Shown: one piece after another, positions 20,341-30,126 of the stretch
How the letters are laid out: each line of letters starts with the position of its first letter
Numbering within the stretch: the stretch's first letter is position 1
Assembly: GCA_963805405.1 (NCBI GenBank)
Contig: CAWDUC010000011.1
Location: 186,001-250,000 of the forward strand
Length of the DNA stretch: 64,000 nucleotides
Reading direction: 5' to 3'
Origin: JAEUMG01 sp963805405
Lineage (GTDB): Bacteria > Pseudomonadota > Alphaproteobacteria > Rhizobiales > Aestuariivirgaceae
Program-made: the position numbers and the translations under genes
Notes under the pieces: model-generated
Databases searched by the model: none
What the model saw: only the letters and a program-made list of their open reading frames with translations
What the model was told of the DNA's origin: nothing

Positions 20341-20741
20341 TCCAAATGCTCCGGTCCGAAGGATTGAGGAAGAAGCTCATCAAGCGAAAAACTCGCCTTG
20401 AGCCTACCATCTTCATCACAAATGTGGATGGGAACATCGCCGGCGCAGAATTCCCGGAGCTTCTGTCGGCAGCCACCGCATGGCGTGACGAGCGCATCGC
20501 CGGCTCCCGCAACCGCAACAGCGACGATCTTCGCCCCGCCAGCAAGTATCATCGCGGCGATCGCGCCGGCTTCCGCGCAAGTCCCTTGCGGATAAGCGGC
20601 ATTCTCGACATTGCAGCCGGCATGAATGCGGCCCGCCTCATCCTTGACGGCGGCACCAACAAGAAACTTGGAATAGGGTGCATAGGCCTTAGCACGGGCT
20701 GCAGTCGCAGCGGCGATCAAGGCGCGATCAACCGGCATCAT
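20328..20741 (-). CDS. cdd: Cytidine deaminase
   Basis: Zinc enzyme that turns cytidine and deoxycytidine into uridine forms. The 137-residue tetrameric type shows AYAPYSKFLVGAAV, GCNVENAAYPQGTCAEAGAI with zinc ligand C55 and catalytic E57, and TPCGGCRQ with C88 and C91. The ATG at 20741 overlaps the permease stop as ATGA; a second ATG follows at once. The longer open frame upstream is only the permease in another frame. Confidence 0.96.
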   Translation of the reverse strand: MMPVDRALIAAATAARAKAYAPYSKFLVGAAVKDEAGRIHAGCNVENAAYPQGTCAEAGAIAAMILAGGAKIVAVAVAGAGDALVTPCGGCRQKLREFCAGDVPIHICDEDGRLKASFSLDELLPQSFGPEHLECGP

Positions 20742-21711
20742 CAGCGATCCTTCGTATAGGGAATGCCGCTGGCACGCGGCGGTATGGCCTTGCCGATGAA
20801 GCCGGCGAGGAGAACGACGGTAAGTACATAGGGCAGGGCCTGGACGGCCTGCACCGGCACCTCGCCTATCCCCGGCACCTTCACGCCTTGCAGGCGGATG
20901 GCCATCGCATCGAGAAATCCGAACAGCAGGCATGCGCCCATGGCGGGGAAGGCGCGCCAATTGGCGAAGATGAGTGCTGCAAGCGCAATGAAGCCCTTGC
21001 CGGCGGTCATGTCCTTGATGAAGCCCGCTGATTGCGAAATCGAGAGATACGCGCCGGCGAAGCCGCACAGCAATCCGCAGATGATGACCGCGCGATAGCG
21101 CAGCCAGGAAACCGAAATTCCCGCCGTGTCGACGGCTTGAGGGTTTTCTCCAACCGCGCGCAATCTCAGGCCGAATCTGGTGCGTGCCAGCGCGTAGGCG
21201 GTGACCGGCACACAAATGAAGGCAAGATAGGTCAAGAGCGAATGGCCCGAGACAATGTAGCGATAGATGGGGCCAAGCACGGGAATGCCTTGCAACGCAA
21301 TCGCACCTGGCAATTCGATCGGCATGAAGCGCTCGAACGTCTCGAGCGCCGGGGTGCGGCCGCCCTCGCGAAACCATTTGGCACCAAGAACGAGCGTAAG
21401 CCCGGCGGCCAGCATGTTGATCGCCACGCCGGAAATGATCTGATTGCCGCGATGGGTGATCGACGCATAGCCATGGACTAGCGACAACGCGACGGACACG
21501 ATCAACGCGAAGAACAGTCCGATCCACGCCGATTCAAAAACGAAAGCCGCGGAGGCCGCCGCAAAGGCCGCGGCGAGCATCTTTCCTTCCAAGCCGATAT
21601 CGACAATCCCTGACCGCTCCGACCAGAGTCCGGCGAGGCAGGCGAAAATCAATGGAATGGAGAGGCGAATGGCGGAAGCGAGTATTTCGGCAGGAGGGCG
21701 AGCGTGTCCAT
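20741..21711 (-). CDS. Nucleoside ABC transporter permease 2 (BMP-type), one frameshift
   Basis: Inner-membrane permease of the BMP-linked nucleoside uptake system, related to YufQ/NupQ. Most of the protein is in one frame: IFACLAGLWSERSGIVDIGLEGKML, THRGNQIISGVAINMLAAG, RLRAVGENPQAVDTAGI, and several membrane helices. The start is an ATG at 21711 (MDTLALL), five bases after the previous gene. A missing base near 21690 splits the first codons from EILASAIRLSIPL; adding it gives the usual N-terminus of the family. Without the correction the first start would be a TTG at 21652. Confidence 0.9.
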
Positions 21712-21715
21712 AGCC

Positions 21716-22823
21716 CTATGCCTTGGCTTCGACGGGGTGCGAAGTCAGCAGGCGCGCGATATGCGGCCTGAACACCTGCTCGAGCGCCCCCATGAACAGG
21801 ATCACCAGGCCCTGGATCACCACGATCATGTCGCGCGAAATCGCCGGCTTCTGGAAGGAGAGTTCGGCGCCGCCCTGATAGAGAATGCCAAACAAAAGCG
21901 CTGCAAGTATCACGCCCAAGGGGTGCGAGCGTCCCAATAGCGAAACGGCAATCCCGACGAAGCCCGCGCCGCCGACAAACTCCAATATGATGCGGTGCTG
22001 AAACCCCATGACTTCATTGACCGAGAGCAGGCCGGCAAGACCGCCCGATATCATCATCGCAATGATGATGATCCGGTCGAGCTTGATTCCGCCATAGACC
22101 GCCGCGTCGGGATTTGCACCAACGGTGCGGATCTCATAGCCAAGCCGCGTCCGCCACAAGAGAAACCACACTGCAACAGGCGGCAATGACGGCGAGAAAC
22201 ACGGCCGGATTGAGCGGCGTACTTGGAAGCTTGACGCCCCAGGACATGCCGATTTCCCGGAATGTCGGGATCGTCGCCACCAACGCCTGGCTTTCGACCG
22301 CCATACGTCCTGTTTGTCGGAATACATTATTGAGGAGATAGATCATCAGGCTGGCGGCGATGAAATTGAACATAATCGTCGTGATGACGATGTGACTGCC
22401 GCGCTTAGCTTGCAGGTAGGCGGGGATAAAAGCCCAGGCCGCGCCAAAGATCATGGCACCGATGATGCCGCACAGGATTGCAAGAGGAAGAGGGAGAAAG
22501 CCGAGATAGAGCCCGGCCATCCCAGCGCCAAGACCGGCAATGTAGGCCTGCCCCTCACCGCCGATATTGAAGAGGCCAGCATGAAAGGCGACGGCGACGG
22601 CGAGGCCGGTGAACGTGAAGTTGGTGGCGTAGTAGAGGAGATAACCCCAGCCCTTCAGACTTCCCAATGCGCCCTTGAGAAGGATCGCCATAGCCTCCAA
22701 AGGGTTTTCGCCAATGATGAGCACGACGCAGCCGGCGATGAGCAGGGCGAGTGCCAGGTTGATCAAGGGAATGAGAACCACATCGGCCCAACGCGGCAGT
22801 TCCGTACCGGCTCGCGACGCCAT
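21716..22823 (-). CDS. Nucleoside ABC transporter permease 1 (BMP-type), one frameshift
   Basis: Partner permease, related to YufP/NupP. The N-terminal frame (22823 to about 22180) reads PLINLALALLIAGCVVLIIGENP, FHAGLFNIGGEGQAYIAGLG and KRGSHIVITTIMFNFIA. After a one-base insertion near 22178 the other frame gives VAVWFLLWRTRLGYEIRTVGANPDAAVYGGI and FVGGAGFVGIAVSLLGRSHPLGV. Together they make one permease of about 368 residues with the EAA-like loop. Its ATG overlaps the ATPase stop as TGATG. Confidence 0.9.
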
Positions 22824-24342
22824 CAGGCGGCCTCGCGCTCAATGCCGGCCATCATCAAGCCGAGTTCGCCTTCATCGGCATCGCTTGGGCGTTCGCCGAC
22901 GATGCGGCCCTGGCACATGACCAGGATACGGTCGGAGAGCGAGCGGATTTCATCCAGCTCGACTGAAATCAGCAGTATCGCCTTGCCCATGTCACGCAAT
23001 TCAATGAGACGGCGATGAATGAATTCGATGGCGCCGATATCGACGCCGCGGGTCGGTTGACCGACGATAAGCAATTTGGGATCGCGTTCGATCTCGCGCG
23101 CCAGGATGATCTTCTGCTGATTGCCGCCGGAAAATTTCGCCGTCTTGAGATGGGGATTTTGCGGACGGATATCGAAGCCCGCCATCTCCGAGCGGCAGCG
23201 ATCGACGACCGCCTCGCGATCGAGCAGCCATCCTTTGCCGAGGCTCGGCTCGTAATGCCAGCCGAGGATGGCGGATTTCAGCCGCCTCGAATGAGGCGAC
23301 AAGGCCGCGGCGCTGGCGATCTTCGGGAACATGTGCAAGGCCGATCAATCGCGAATAGCGCGGATCGCAGTGATCGGTGAGCGAGCGGACCCTCGACCGT
23401 AATACGCCCTTCCGCCGGCTTGCGAATGCCGGCGATTGCTTCGAGCAACTCCGACTGGCCGTTTCCCGATACGCCGGCAATGCCGACGATCTCGCCACCG
23501 CGCACGACGAAGGAGACATCGTCGACACGCGCCACGCCTTTCTCGTCACGAACCGTCAAATGCTCGACTTCCAGAACCGTTTCCGCCGGCTTCGCGGGCC
23601 CTTTCTCCACACGCAGCAATACACGGCGACCGACCATGAGTTCTGCAAGTTCCGCCGGATTCGTCTGAGCGGTCGGCGTCGTTGCGACCATCTCGCCACG
23701 CCGCATCACGGAGACCATGTCGGTGATCGCCATGATCTCGCGCAATTTATGGGTAATGAGGATCACGGTTTTTCCCTGCGCCTTGAGTTGGGCGAGGATG
23801 CGAAACAGATGATCGGCTTCCGGCGGTGTCAATACGCCGGTGGGTTCATCGAGGATGAGAGTTTCCGCACCACGAAACAGCGCTTTGAGAATTTCCACGC
23901 GCTGTTGAAGCCCGACCGGCAGGGTGCCAACCACCGCATCGGGATCGACCTGGAGTTCATAATCGCGTGCAAGGCGTGCCAATTCCGAGCGCGCATGCGC
24001 AAGGACCGGTCCGATCAACGGACCGTCCTCGGCGCCGAGAACGACATTCTCGAGAACGGTGAAGGTTTCAACCAGCATGAAATGCTGGTGCACCATGCCG
24101 ATCCCGGCCTTGATCGCATCGGCCGGTGAGCGAATGGAAACCTGTTGGCCATTGACGCGAATTTTCCCAGCATCGGCCTCGTAGAAGCCGAAGAGGATCG
24201 ACATCAATGTGGATTTGCCGGCGCCGTTCTCCCCGACAATGCCGTGAATTGAACCCTTTGCGACGGTGAGGTCGACATTCTTGTTGGCATGAACCGCGCC
24301 GAAACGCTTGTCGATGCCGATCATCTCGATCGCGGGGGGCAT
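22823..24342 (-). CDS. Nucleoside ABC transporter ATP-binding protein (two ATPase domains), two frameshifts
   Basis: A duplicated ATPase of about 505 residues, related to YufO/NupO. First half: Walker A GIVGENGAGKSTLMS, AGIGMVHQHFMLVETFTVLENV, signature LPVGLQQRVEILKAL and Walker B TLILDEPTGVLTPPEA. Second half: IAGVSGNGQSELLEAIAGIRKP, IGLAHVPEDRQRRGLV, signature FSGGNQQKIILAREI and LLIVGQPTRGVDIGA. Indels near 23390 and 23276 break it twice; the middle piece lies in the third frame. Start set at the ATG at 24342 (MPPAIEMIGIDKRFG) with GGAGG upstream. Confidence 0.9.
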
Positions 24343-24374
24343 CCCGTCGCGGGCCTCCGGCTGAATTGGGATTG

Positions 24375-24406
24375 CTCTCTCCCGAGATCTACGTCCCGGG
24401 AGAGAG
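24375..24406. repeat. Intercistronic hairpin between the binding protein and ATPase genes
   Basis: CTCTCTCCCG, a 12-base loop, then CGGGAGAGAG: a perfect 10-bp stem in the 79 bases between the binding-protein stop and the ATPase start. There is no T-run. Such hairpins usually protect the upstream message and lower the downstream one, giving more binding protein than transporter. Confidence 0.7.
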
Positions 24407-24421
24407 GCGAGCTCTATCAGC

Positions 24422-25423
24422 TTACTCGACCGGGCACTTCTCATCCGACATATAGTCGTGAACGGGAAGCTTGCCAGAGATGATGTCCGCCTTGGCGGCT
24501 TCGACCTTGGCCTGCATCTCCGGTGTCACAAGTGCCTTGTTGTTGTCGTCCATCGCATAACCAACGCCGTCCTGCGCAAGGCCCAAAACCTGAATGCCAG
24601 GCTTGAACGAGCCGTCCTTGCCGGTCTTCATGACGTTGTACGTCGCGACGTCGACACGCTTCAGCATCGAAGTCAGAACCTTGCCCGGATGCAAGCCGTT
24701 TTGATTGAAGTCGACACCAATGCCGAGGATGCCGCCATCGGCAGCCGCCTGCAATACGCCGACACCGGTCCCGCCGGCCGCATGATAGACGACGTCGGCG
24801 CCTTGCGCGATCTGCGCCTTGGTGAGTTCGCCGCCCTTGACCGGGTCGTTCCAGGCAGCACCGGTATCGCCGGTCATGTTCTGGAAGACCGTCGCATCGG
24901 CTTTCGTGGCCTTGACGCCCTGGACATAGCCGCAGGCGAATTTGCGGATGAGCGGAATATCCATGCCGCCGACAAAACCGACTTTGCCCGACTTCGAAGC
25001 CATCGCGGCAAGCATACCGACGAGATAGGAGCCCTCATCTTCCTTGAAGACCAGCGACTGCACGTTCGGCAGGTCGACGACCATGTCGATGATCGCGAAT
25101 TTGAGGTCCGGATATTCCTTGGCGACTTTTTCGAGCGCTGCGGCTTGCGCGAAGCCCGCTGCAATGATCGGGCTATAGCCCTGGTCGGCAAAATTGCGGA
25201 GAGCCTGTTCGCGCTGCGCCTCGTTCGAGATCTCGAACTCGCCATAGGCAATGCCGGTCTCGGTCTTGAACTTCTCGGCGCCGTTGAAGATGCCTTCATT
25301 GAAGGACTTGTCGAACTTGCCGCCAATGTCGAAGACGACGGCCGGCTTGTCATCCGCCGCCAGCGCGGCGGCGGAGAGCACGACCGTCATGGCGGCCGCG
25401 GCGATAATTTTCTTCAGCATCAA
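24422..25423 (-). CDS. BMP family nucleoside-binding protein
   Basis: Periplasmic binding protein of the nucleoside ABC system, 333 residues. The signal peptide LKKIIAAAAMTVVLSAAALAA has no lipobox cysteine, so this is a soluble periplasmic form. The mature part shows BMP features: PAVVFDIGGKFDKSFNEGIFNGAEKF, AGFAQAAALEKVAKEYPDLKFAIID, DEGSYLVGMLAAM, KVGFVGGMDIPLIRKFACGYVQG and VVYHAAGGTGVGVL. First gene of the operon that ends with deoB; the salvage enzymes downstream argue strongly for nucleosides as cargo. There are 90 bases between it and the SDR gene upstream. Confidence 0.92.
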   Translation of the reverse strand: MMLKKIIAAAAMTVVLSAAALAADDKPAVVFDIGGKFDKSFNEGIFNGAEKFKTETGIAYGEFEISNEAQREQALRNFADQGYSPIIAAGFAQAAALEKVAKEYPDLKFAIIDMVVDLPNVQSLVFKEDEGSYLVGMLAAMASKSGKVGFVGGMDIPLIRKFACGYVQGVKATKADATVFQNMTGDTGAAWNDPVKGGELTKAQIAQGADVVYHAAGGTGVGVLQAAADGGILGIGVDFNQNGLHPGKVLTSMLKRVDVATYNVMKTGKDGSFKPGIQVLGLAQDGVGYAMDDNNKALVTPEMQAKVEAAKADIISGKLPVHDYMSDEKCPVE

Positions 25424-25514
25424 TCCTGTCTCCCTGAGCTTGCGCCCTTGAACTGGGCCTAACCTCCAGTTGACGCCAGCCGATAGTCATTTTCAAGCGG
25501 CTTGTGGGAACGCC

Positions 25515-26289
25515 TCAACGGCCCGCGGTCGTCCCAAAATCAATCGGTAAGGCAGCACCGGTAATAGGCGCGAGAGCGGCAACCGCCAGGATGAAAGCGG
25601 CGATCTCATCAGCCGTTGCAAAGCGGGTGCGGGGTCCTTGCGGATAGATCGACTTGAGTCTGGCGAGATAGCCTTGCGGGTCACCGCCGCCGAATTCCGA
25701 GGCCTGATAGGCGAGCATCGGCGTGTCGACGTCGCAGGGACAAATGGCATTCACCCTGATGCCGCGCGGCGCAAGCTCGAGCGCCAGCGCCTTGGTAAGG
25801 AGCACCACGCCACCTTTCGAGGCGCAGTAGATCGCAGCACCAGCATTACCCATGAGGCCAGCATCGGAGGCGATGTTAATGATCTGGCCCTCGACCTTCT
25901 CAAGATGCGGAATGGCATGGCGGCAGGCGAAGAAGGTGCCCTTAAGGTTGATGTCGAGGGTCCGGTCCCATTGCTCCTCGCTCATCGTGTCGGAGGGTCC
26001 CTCGACCCAGACGCCCGCCGCATTGATGAGTACGTCCAGCCTACCAAAGGCGGCCATCGCGCCTTTGACCATGAGCTTGCAGGCATCAGGGCGCCTAATA
26101 TCCACCTCGAGAAGCGTGCAGGAGCCGCCCAACTCCTGGTTGAGCGCCTGCAATTTCTGGAGGTTCAGATCGGCCAATGCCAGATCAGCTCCTTGCGCCT
26201 TGAACGCCGCGGGCCGTGGCGCCGCCCATGCCGCCCGCTGCTCCGGTGATGAGCACGACCTTGCCACGCCAAGCTTCAGTACCAGTCAC
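25515..26289 (-). CDS. Short-chain dehydrogenase/reductase, one frameshift
   Basis: Classical SDR oxidoreductase of about 257 residues. After the shift is corrected the N-terminus reads WRGKVVLITGAAGGMGGATAR, giving the TGxxxGxG cofactor loop, then AFKAQGADLALADL. The one-base insertion lies at about 26208 in a GC run. LINAAGVW, IINIASDAG, and the catalytic YCASK with RGIRVNAICPCDVDTPM are intact. The start is a GTG at 26289 inside the last codons of the upstream SDR gene, so the two are coupled. The Asp at LALADL suggests NAD preference. Substrate unknown. Confidence 0.88.
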
Positions 26290-27058
26290 GTTCCTGTCCC
26301 TTGAATTCGACGATGGAATTGCCGCCATCGACGACGATCATCGCTCCCGTCACATAGCTTGCGTCGTCGTCCGCCAGGAAGCGGACCGCCGCCGCTACTT
26401 CCTCGGGCCTGCCCGGTCTTCCCACCGGCGAGGCGTTGCCGGCGACGATCTCGGCTTTTGTAGACGAAGCCGTCTCGATCCAACCGGGTAGCACGGCATT
26501 GCAAGTAATGCCGCTCTTCGCCGTATCGATCGCGATGGCGCGGGTGAGGCCCGTCATTGCGGCCTTTCCGGCAGAATATCCTGCCGAGCGCGGATTGGTG
26601 ACGAGCGGGCCAGTTACCGAGGCTATGTTGATGATTCTGCCGTGTTTTCTGCGGCGCATGAAGGGGATCGCGGCACGGCAGAGATTGAAGGCGGTGGTGA
26701 CGTTCAAATCGAGGTGGCGGCGCCATTCGGCGTCCGAAACCCTTTCAATCATTGAGCTTTTTGAACGCTCGCCGGTCTGGATCATGCCGGCATTATTGAC
26801 CAGGATATCGAGCCGGCCAAAGCGCTTTACGACGTCCTTGACGAGCTTTTCGGCGGCCTTTGGATCGGTCAAATCGGCGATGAAGGCTGCTTTTTCGTGT
26901 GCAATGAGCTCGTTTTCGCGTGCGAAAATGCGCTCCGTAGTGGCCGAAATCGCGATTCTTACGCGCATTTTTCCGAGAGTTTGCGCGCAGGCAAAACCGA
27001 TGCCTTCGGCACTTCCAGCGCCCGTAACCAGGGCCACGCGGCCCTCCAATCCAGCCAT
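26276..27058 (-). CDS. Short-chain dehydrogenase/reductase, FabG-like
   Basis: A 260-residue SDR with VALVTGAGSAEGIGFACAQ for cofactor binding, ILVNNAGMIQTG, the catalytic Ser in IINIASVTG and YSAGKAAMTGL, and ITCNAVLPGWIET. ASYVTGAMIVVDGG closes the fold. It is divergent from hsp20 and overlaps the second SDR gene downstream. A pair of SDR genes ahead of the nucleoside operon hints at a polyol or sugar oxidation, but no substrate can be read from the sequence. Confidence 0.88.
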   Translation of the reverse strand: MAGLEGRVALVTGAGSAEGIGFACAQTLGKMRVRIAISATTERIFARENELIAHEKAAFIADLTDPKAAEKLVKDVVKRFGRLDILVNNAGMIQTGERSKSSMIERVSDAEWRRHLDLNVTTAFNLCRAAIPFMRRRKHGRIINIASVTGPLVTNPRSAGYSAGKAAMTGLTRAIAIDTAKSGITCNAVLPGWIETASSTKAEIVAGNASPVGRPGRPEEVAAAVRFLADDDASYVTGAMIVVDGGNSIVEFKGQERDWY

Positions 27059-27161
27059 TTCCTGCCCTTGAATCCCGCTGTTCCGGCTAACATATTACCC
27101 CAAGAGTTCACGCTGGTGCCAGATGGGCCAGCTTGAACCGGCTGCTTCTCGAAGGGCAAAC

Positions 27162-27587
27162 ATGTCACGCGTATCGGTATTTTCCAGTCCCCTTTTGCTT
27201 GGTTTTGACGAGGTCGAGCGCCTGCTCGACCGCGCCGCCAAGACCCCCGGGGACGGCTATCCGCCCTATAATATCGAACGCCTGCCGCCGCTTGCCGGAA
27301 AGAGCGATCGATTGCGGATCACGCTCGCCGTGGCCGGCTTTGCCAATGAGGATCTGGAGGTCACGCTGGAGGAAAACCAGCTCACCATCCGCGGCAAGCA
27401 GAGCGAATCGGAAGATCGCGCCTATCTCCATCGCGGGATCGCAGCGCGGCAATTCCAGCGTGCGTTTGTCCTTGCGGAAGGCATGGAGGTGGTCGGCGCG
27501 GAACTGGAAAACGGGCTGTTGGCCATCGACCTTGAACGGCCGGAGCCGCAGCGCGTTATACGCAAGATAGATATAAAAGGAGCCTGA
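27162..27587 (+). CDS. Hsp20/alpha-crystallin family small heat-shock protein
   Basis: A 141-residue small heat-shock protein. The alpha-crystallin domain runs from about residue 38: RLRITLAVAGFANEDLEVTLEENQLTIRGKQ, then QFQRAFVLAEGMEVVGAELENGLLAIDLERPEP. The N-terminal arm PLLLGFDEVERLLDR and YPPYNIER are typical of the rhizobial IbpA/HspH group. It prevents aggregation of unfolded proteins without using ATP. Start at 27162, with GAAGGG before it; upstream codons are in an unlikely frame. The DUF1150 gene follows after three bases. Confidence 0.93.
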   Translation: MSRVSVFSSPLLLGFDEVERLLDRAAKTPGDGYPPYNIERLPPLAGKSDRLRITLAVAGFANEDLEVTLEENQLTIRGKQSESEDRAYLHRGIAARQFQRAFVLAEGMEVVGAELENGLLAIDLERPEPQRVIRKIDIKGA

Positions 27588-27590
27588 GAC

Positions 27591-27854
27591 ATGAACATAG
27601 ACCTCATGAAGAAGCCAGAAGACGTCTCGGCTCAGGACTTGGCAATCCTGGGTGGTGGCACGCTGAGCTATATCCGCGAAATCGGCGCGACCGACGCGAT
27701 CAAATTGCTGGGACCAAAGATCAATGTCCCGGACGACGCAAAACTTTTCTGTCTCTATGCGGCAGACGGCACGCCGATGTCGATTTCGGGCACGCGCGAG
27801 GCAGCCGTCGCCAATGCCATGGAACACGAACTTCTGACGGTCAGCCTCCACTGA
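27591..27854 (+). CDS. DUF1150 family protein
   Basis: An 87-residue protein matching DUF1150: LAILGGGTLSYIREI, LFCLYAADGTPMSISGTREAAVANAMEHELLTVSLH. It is found next to hsp20 in many alphaproteobacteria, and the three-base gap here fits an operon. Function unknown; it may assist the small heat-shock protein. Confidence 0.88.
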   Translation: MNIDLMKKPEDVSAQDLAILGGGTLSYIREIGATDAIKLLGPKINVPDDAKLFCLYAADGTPMSISGTREAAVANAMEHELLTVSLH

Positions 27855-27930
27855 ACTTCACAACCGTCGCTCTAATGCTCTAGCCTCTCGCCACTCGAAT
27901 AAACGCTAGATCTAAATCGTCCGTCCAATC

Positions 27931-27960
27931 CAGTCTCTCGCTCTTGCAAGTGAGAGGCTG
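27931..27960 (+). terminator. Hairpin downstream of hsp20-DUF1150
   Basis: CAGTCTCTCGCT and AGTGAGAGGCTG can pair over 12 positions (two G-U) around a six-base loop, 76 bases after the DUF1150 stop. No T-run follows, so it may be a 3' stabiliser rather than a true terminator. Confidence 0.45.
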
Positions 27961-28105
27961 ACCGATCCTTTCTCACAAGCATCACGAGCCAGAGCCGCTG
28001 AGGCTTTTGCGAATCCCTTTGTCAAGCAAGGGAAAGCTGTGGTTAGCTCAATAATACTGACGTGACCAAAACCAGATATGCGCAAAGACGGACGGGGACG
28101 AGCAT

Positions 28106-28918
28106 ATGGGTATCGTCAATTGGGCCTTTCCTAAACTGGCAATCCCGCTACTTGCACTGTTCTGGGCACTCCCGACTGTTGCAGCCGATGTGGACTGCGT
28201 TCGGCGCGACAGGGAAATCAATCGGCTAAAATATGATAACGAGGCGGGCGGGCTAACGAAACAAATCGAACTGGTGAAAGGATATGACTGCGGGGGCCTT
28301 CGGGTTGAATTCGTTCGCCTTTCGGAAGTTGCTCTCGCAATGCTCGAAGGCAAATACTCGAAGTCACTTGATAGTGTCATCGGTGATGCCAAGCTGGTCG
28401 AAACCCTAATTCTCCGCAAGTATTTGTCGCTCCGGAGCAAGTTTGGTACGAGCTATCAGCGGGAGTACGCCGAAGAGCAGCCTTTCCGACAATCGAGTTC
28501 GAGTGACGTCCAGCAGGTGACTGTCGTTCTAAATCCCGACTTCGGCTATTGGGGGTTGGAGTACTTCCCTGCTGTGGATGAAATGTTGGCTCTCTCACGA
28601 GGGATGTGGCCCAAACCGTTGACGATGTTCGTATCGACCGGCGAATCCACGGTTCCCCTGTCCGGCATACCAACTCTTTGGCGGAGCCTCACCTCGAAGG
28701 ACATTCTCGACATTACAGAAAGTACCAAGCGCTTGGTCGATCTGTCCCGCCAGTATGGCAACGCGGACCTTACAGAAATGCTCACTCCGCGATTTAATAA
28801 TGAACTTGATTTTCTGATGACAGCCTCAGCGGATAGACTGCGAACGAACTCCTGCGTATTCAAGGATGGCACGTCAGGTTTGACGGGGGTTGCAGCCAAT
28901 CGATTTCGTGCCTGTTAA
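28106..28918 (+). CDS. Hypothetical exported protein
   Basis: I do not recognise this 270-residue protein. It starts with a signal peptide (LAIPLLALFWALPTVAAD) and then CVRRDREINRLKYDNEAGGL, so it is probably periplasmic or secreted. The rest is mixed helix and strand with no known motif: LVKGYDCGGLRVEFVRLSEV, VTVVLNPDFGYWGLEYF, ITESTKRLVDLSRQYG. Four cysteines (in DCV, DCG, NSC and the last residue) could form disulfides. Codon use has more A/T-ending codons than the neighbours. It opens the accessory patch that also holds the caspase-like gene. Confidence 0.6.
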   Translation: MGIVNWAFPKLAIPLLALFWALPTVAADVDCVRRDREINRLKYDNEAGGLTKQIELVKGYDCGGLRVEFVRLSEVALAMLEGKYSKSLDSVIGDAKLVETLILRKYLSLRSKFGTSYQREYAEEQPFRQSSSSDVQQVTVVLNPDFGYWGLEYFPAVDEMLALSRGMWPKPLTMFVSTGESTVPLSGIPTLWRSLTSKDILDITESTKRLVDLSRQYGNADLTEMLTPRFNNELDFLMTASADRLRTNSCVFKDGTSGLTGVAANRFRAC

Positions 28919-29035
28919 GTTGCCACCTCGTCATCGTCTCCACGCTATTTTGCCTTCTCTTATGAGCTGCCGGAACTGCTCTTCGACGCGATACTAATTC
29001 GAAACCCGACCAAGCAGCCTACTAAAATAACCGGA

Positions 29036-30126
29036 TTGACAGGTACTAAAGAAGTCGGAACAGGTATTCGCCGGACGGATGAGTACGGCGAGAGGTCCAA
29101 AGACATTGATGATATCAGCGCGGACATATCGATCGCTGCAGGCGATTCGGTTATCCTCCCAACGACGGCTCTCTTTCGGCCGCGGGAACTAAGTCCTTGT
29201 TGCGAGTACGTTCCAGCAGGCAAGCCCTTGGCCAGGGGAGCCGTGCAGCAATACGTTGAAGCGGGATATGACATTTCGGGAGTTCAGTATAAGGTCCCTT
29301 CATATCCGCTGTATCTCCAAATGCTCCCCTCTTACTCAATTGAGGGTCTGGAAACGTCCAAGGGGCAGATGACGTTCGAGCGAACGCGCCCCCTGCGACT
29401 GAGTTTTACATCGATCATTGAAGAAGGTTCGTGCCATACCTGATGTCGCACAGCGGGCTCGACCAATCCACACCTTGGGTCGTTTATGGAAAGGTTCTCC
29501 ATAGCGCCACCTCGCCGGACGCGAAGAGCACCCACGTCGAAAAGCTGCGAGGGGCGCCGCGGAAATACCGGCTTGAAGAGCGCGAGCCAGAGGTTGCCTT
29601 TATCGATAGCGCCAAGCTCCATGTACGCTATGAAGATGGCTCCGTTGCCACTTACCTCCCCAACGCGGTAGCGCTTCAAAACACGGATGGAAAAGAGGTC
29701 CGAATCCAATGGGGGCAAAGCTTGGAGTTTCATTTCCCAGTTAGCGACAGCCCCGATCGAAGGGCGCCGAGAACATCTGAAATCGAGATTGTAGGCTACT
29801 ACCAGCGGATCAACTTCACCACGCTAGGTAATCAAGAAAGCTCTGAGCGAAAGACAGATTTGGTAAGCCCGCTCGATGTTTTCTCCGGGATACTTCGATC
29901 GCGGGGGGACGCGAAAGAAATCGGAACTGCAGCATGCAGCTTTGAAGTCTTTCACGAGGCCGTCCGCAGCCAATCAGGTGAGCGACAGATAGCGCACGTC
30001 AAACGTGAGCACTATTCTGCGCTACTGAGCCCCTGGATTGCGCGGCGCGCCTCGGCCAGTTTCTCGGAGAAGAAGGCATCATTTCCTGCACCCGAGTTTT
30101 CATGTTGGGCCCATGCTGCGCGGTAA
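29036..30126 (+). CDS. Hypothetical protein, frameshifted, both ends uncertain
   Basis: Not recognised. Two frames join if one missing C is restored near 29434 (TGCCA for TGCCCA): FTSIIEEGSC then continues with PYLMSHSGLDQSTPWVVYGKVLH. The joined protein has beta-rich stretches (VAFIDSAKLHVRYEDGSVATYL, SLEFHFPVSD, SEIEIVGYYQRI) and no membrane segment. Upstream the frame is open back to the stop of the previous gene, in the same frame, with coding-like codons but no ATG, so the true start may be hidden by another indel. The last 115 bases overlap the TPR gene on the other strand and are probably not real protein. Confidence 0.45.
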
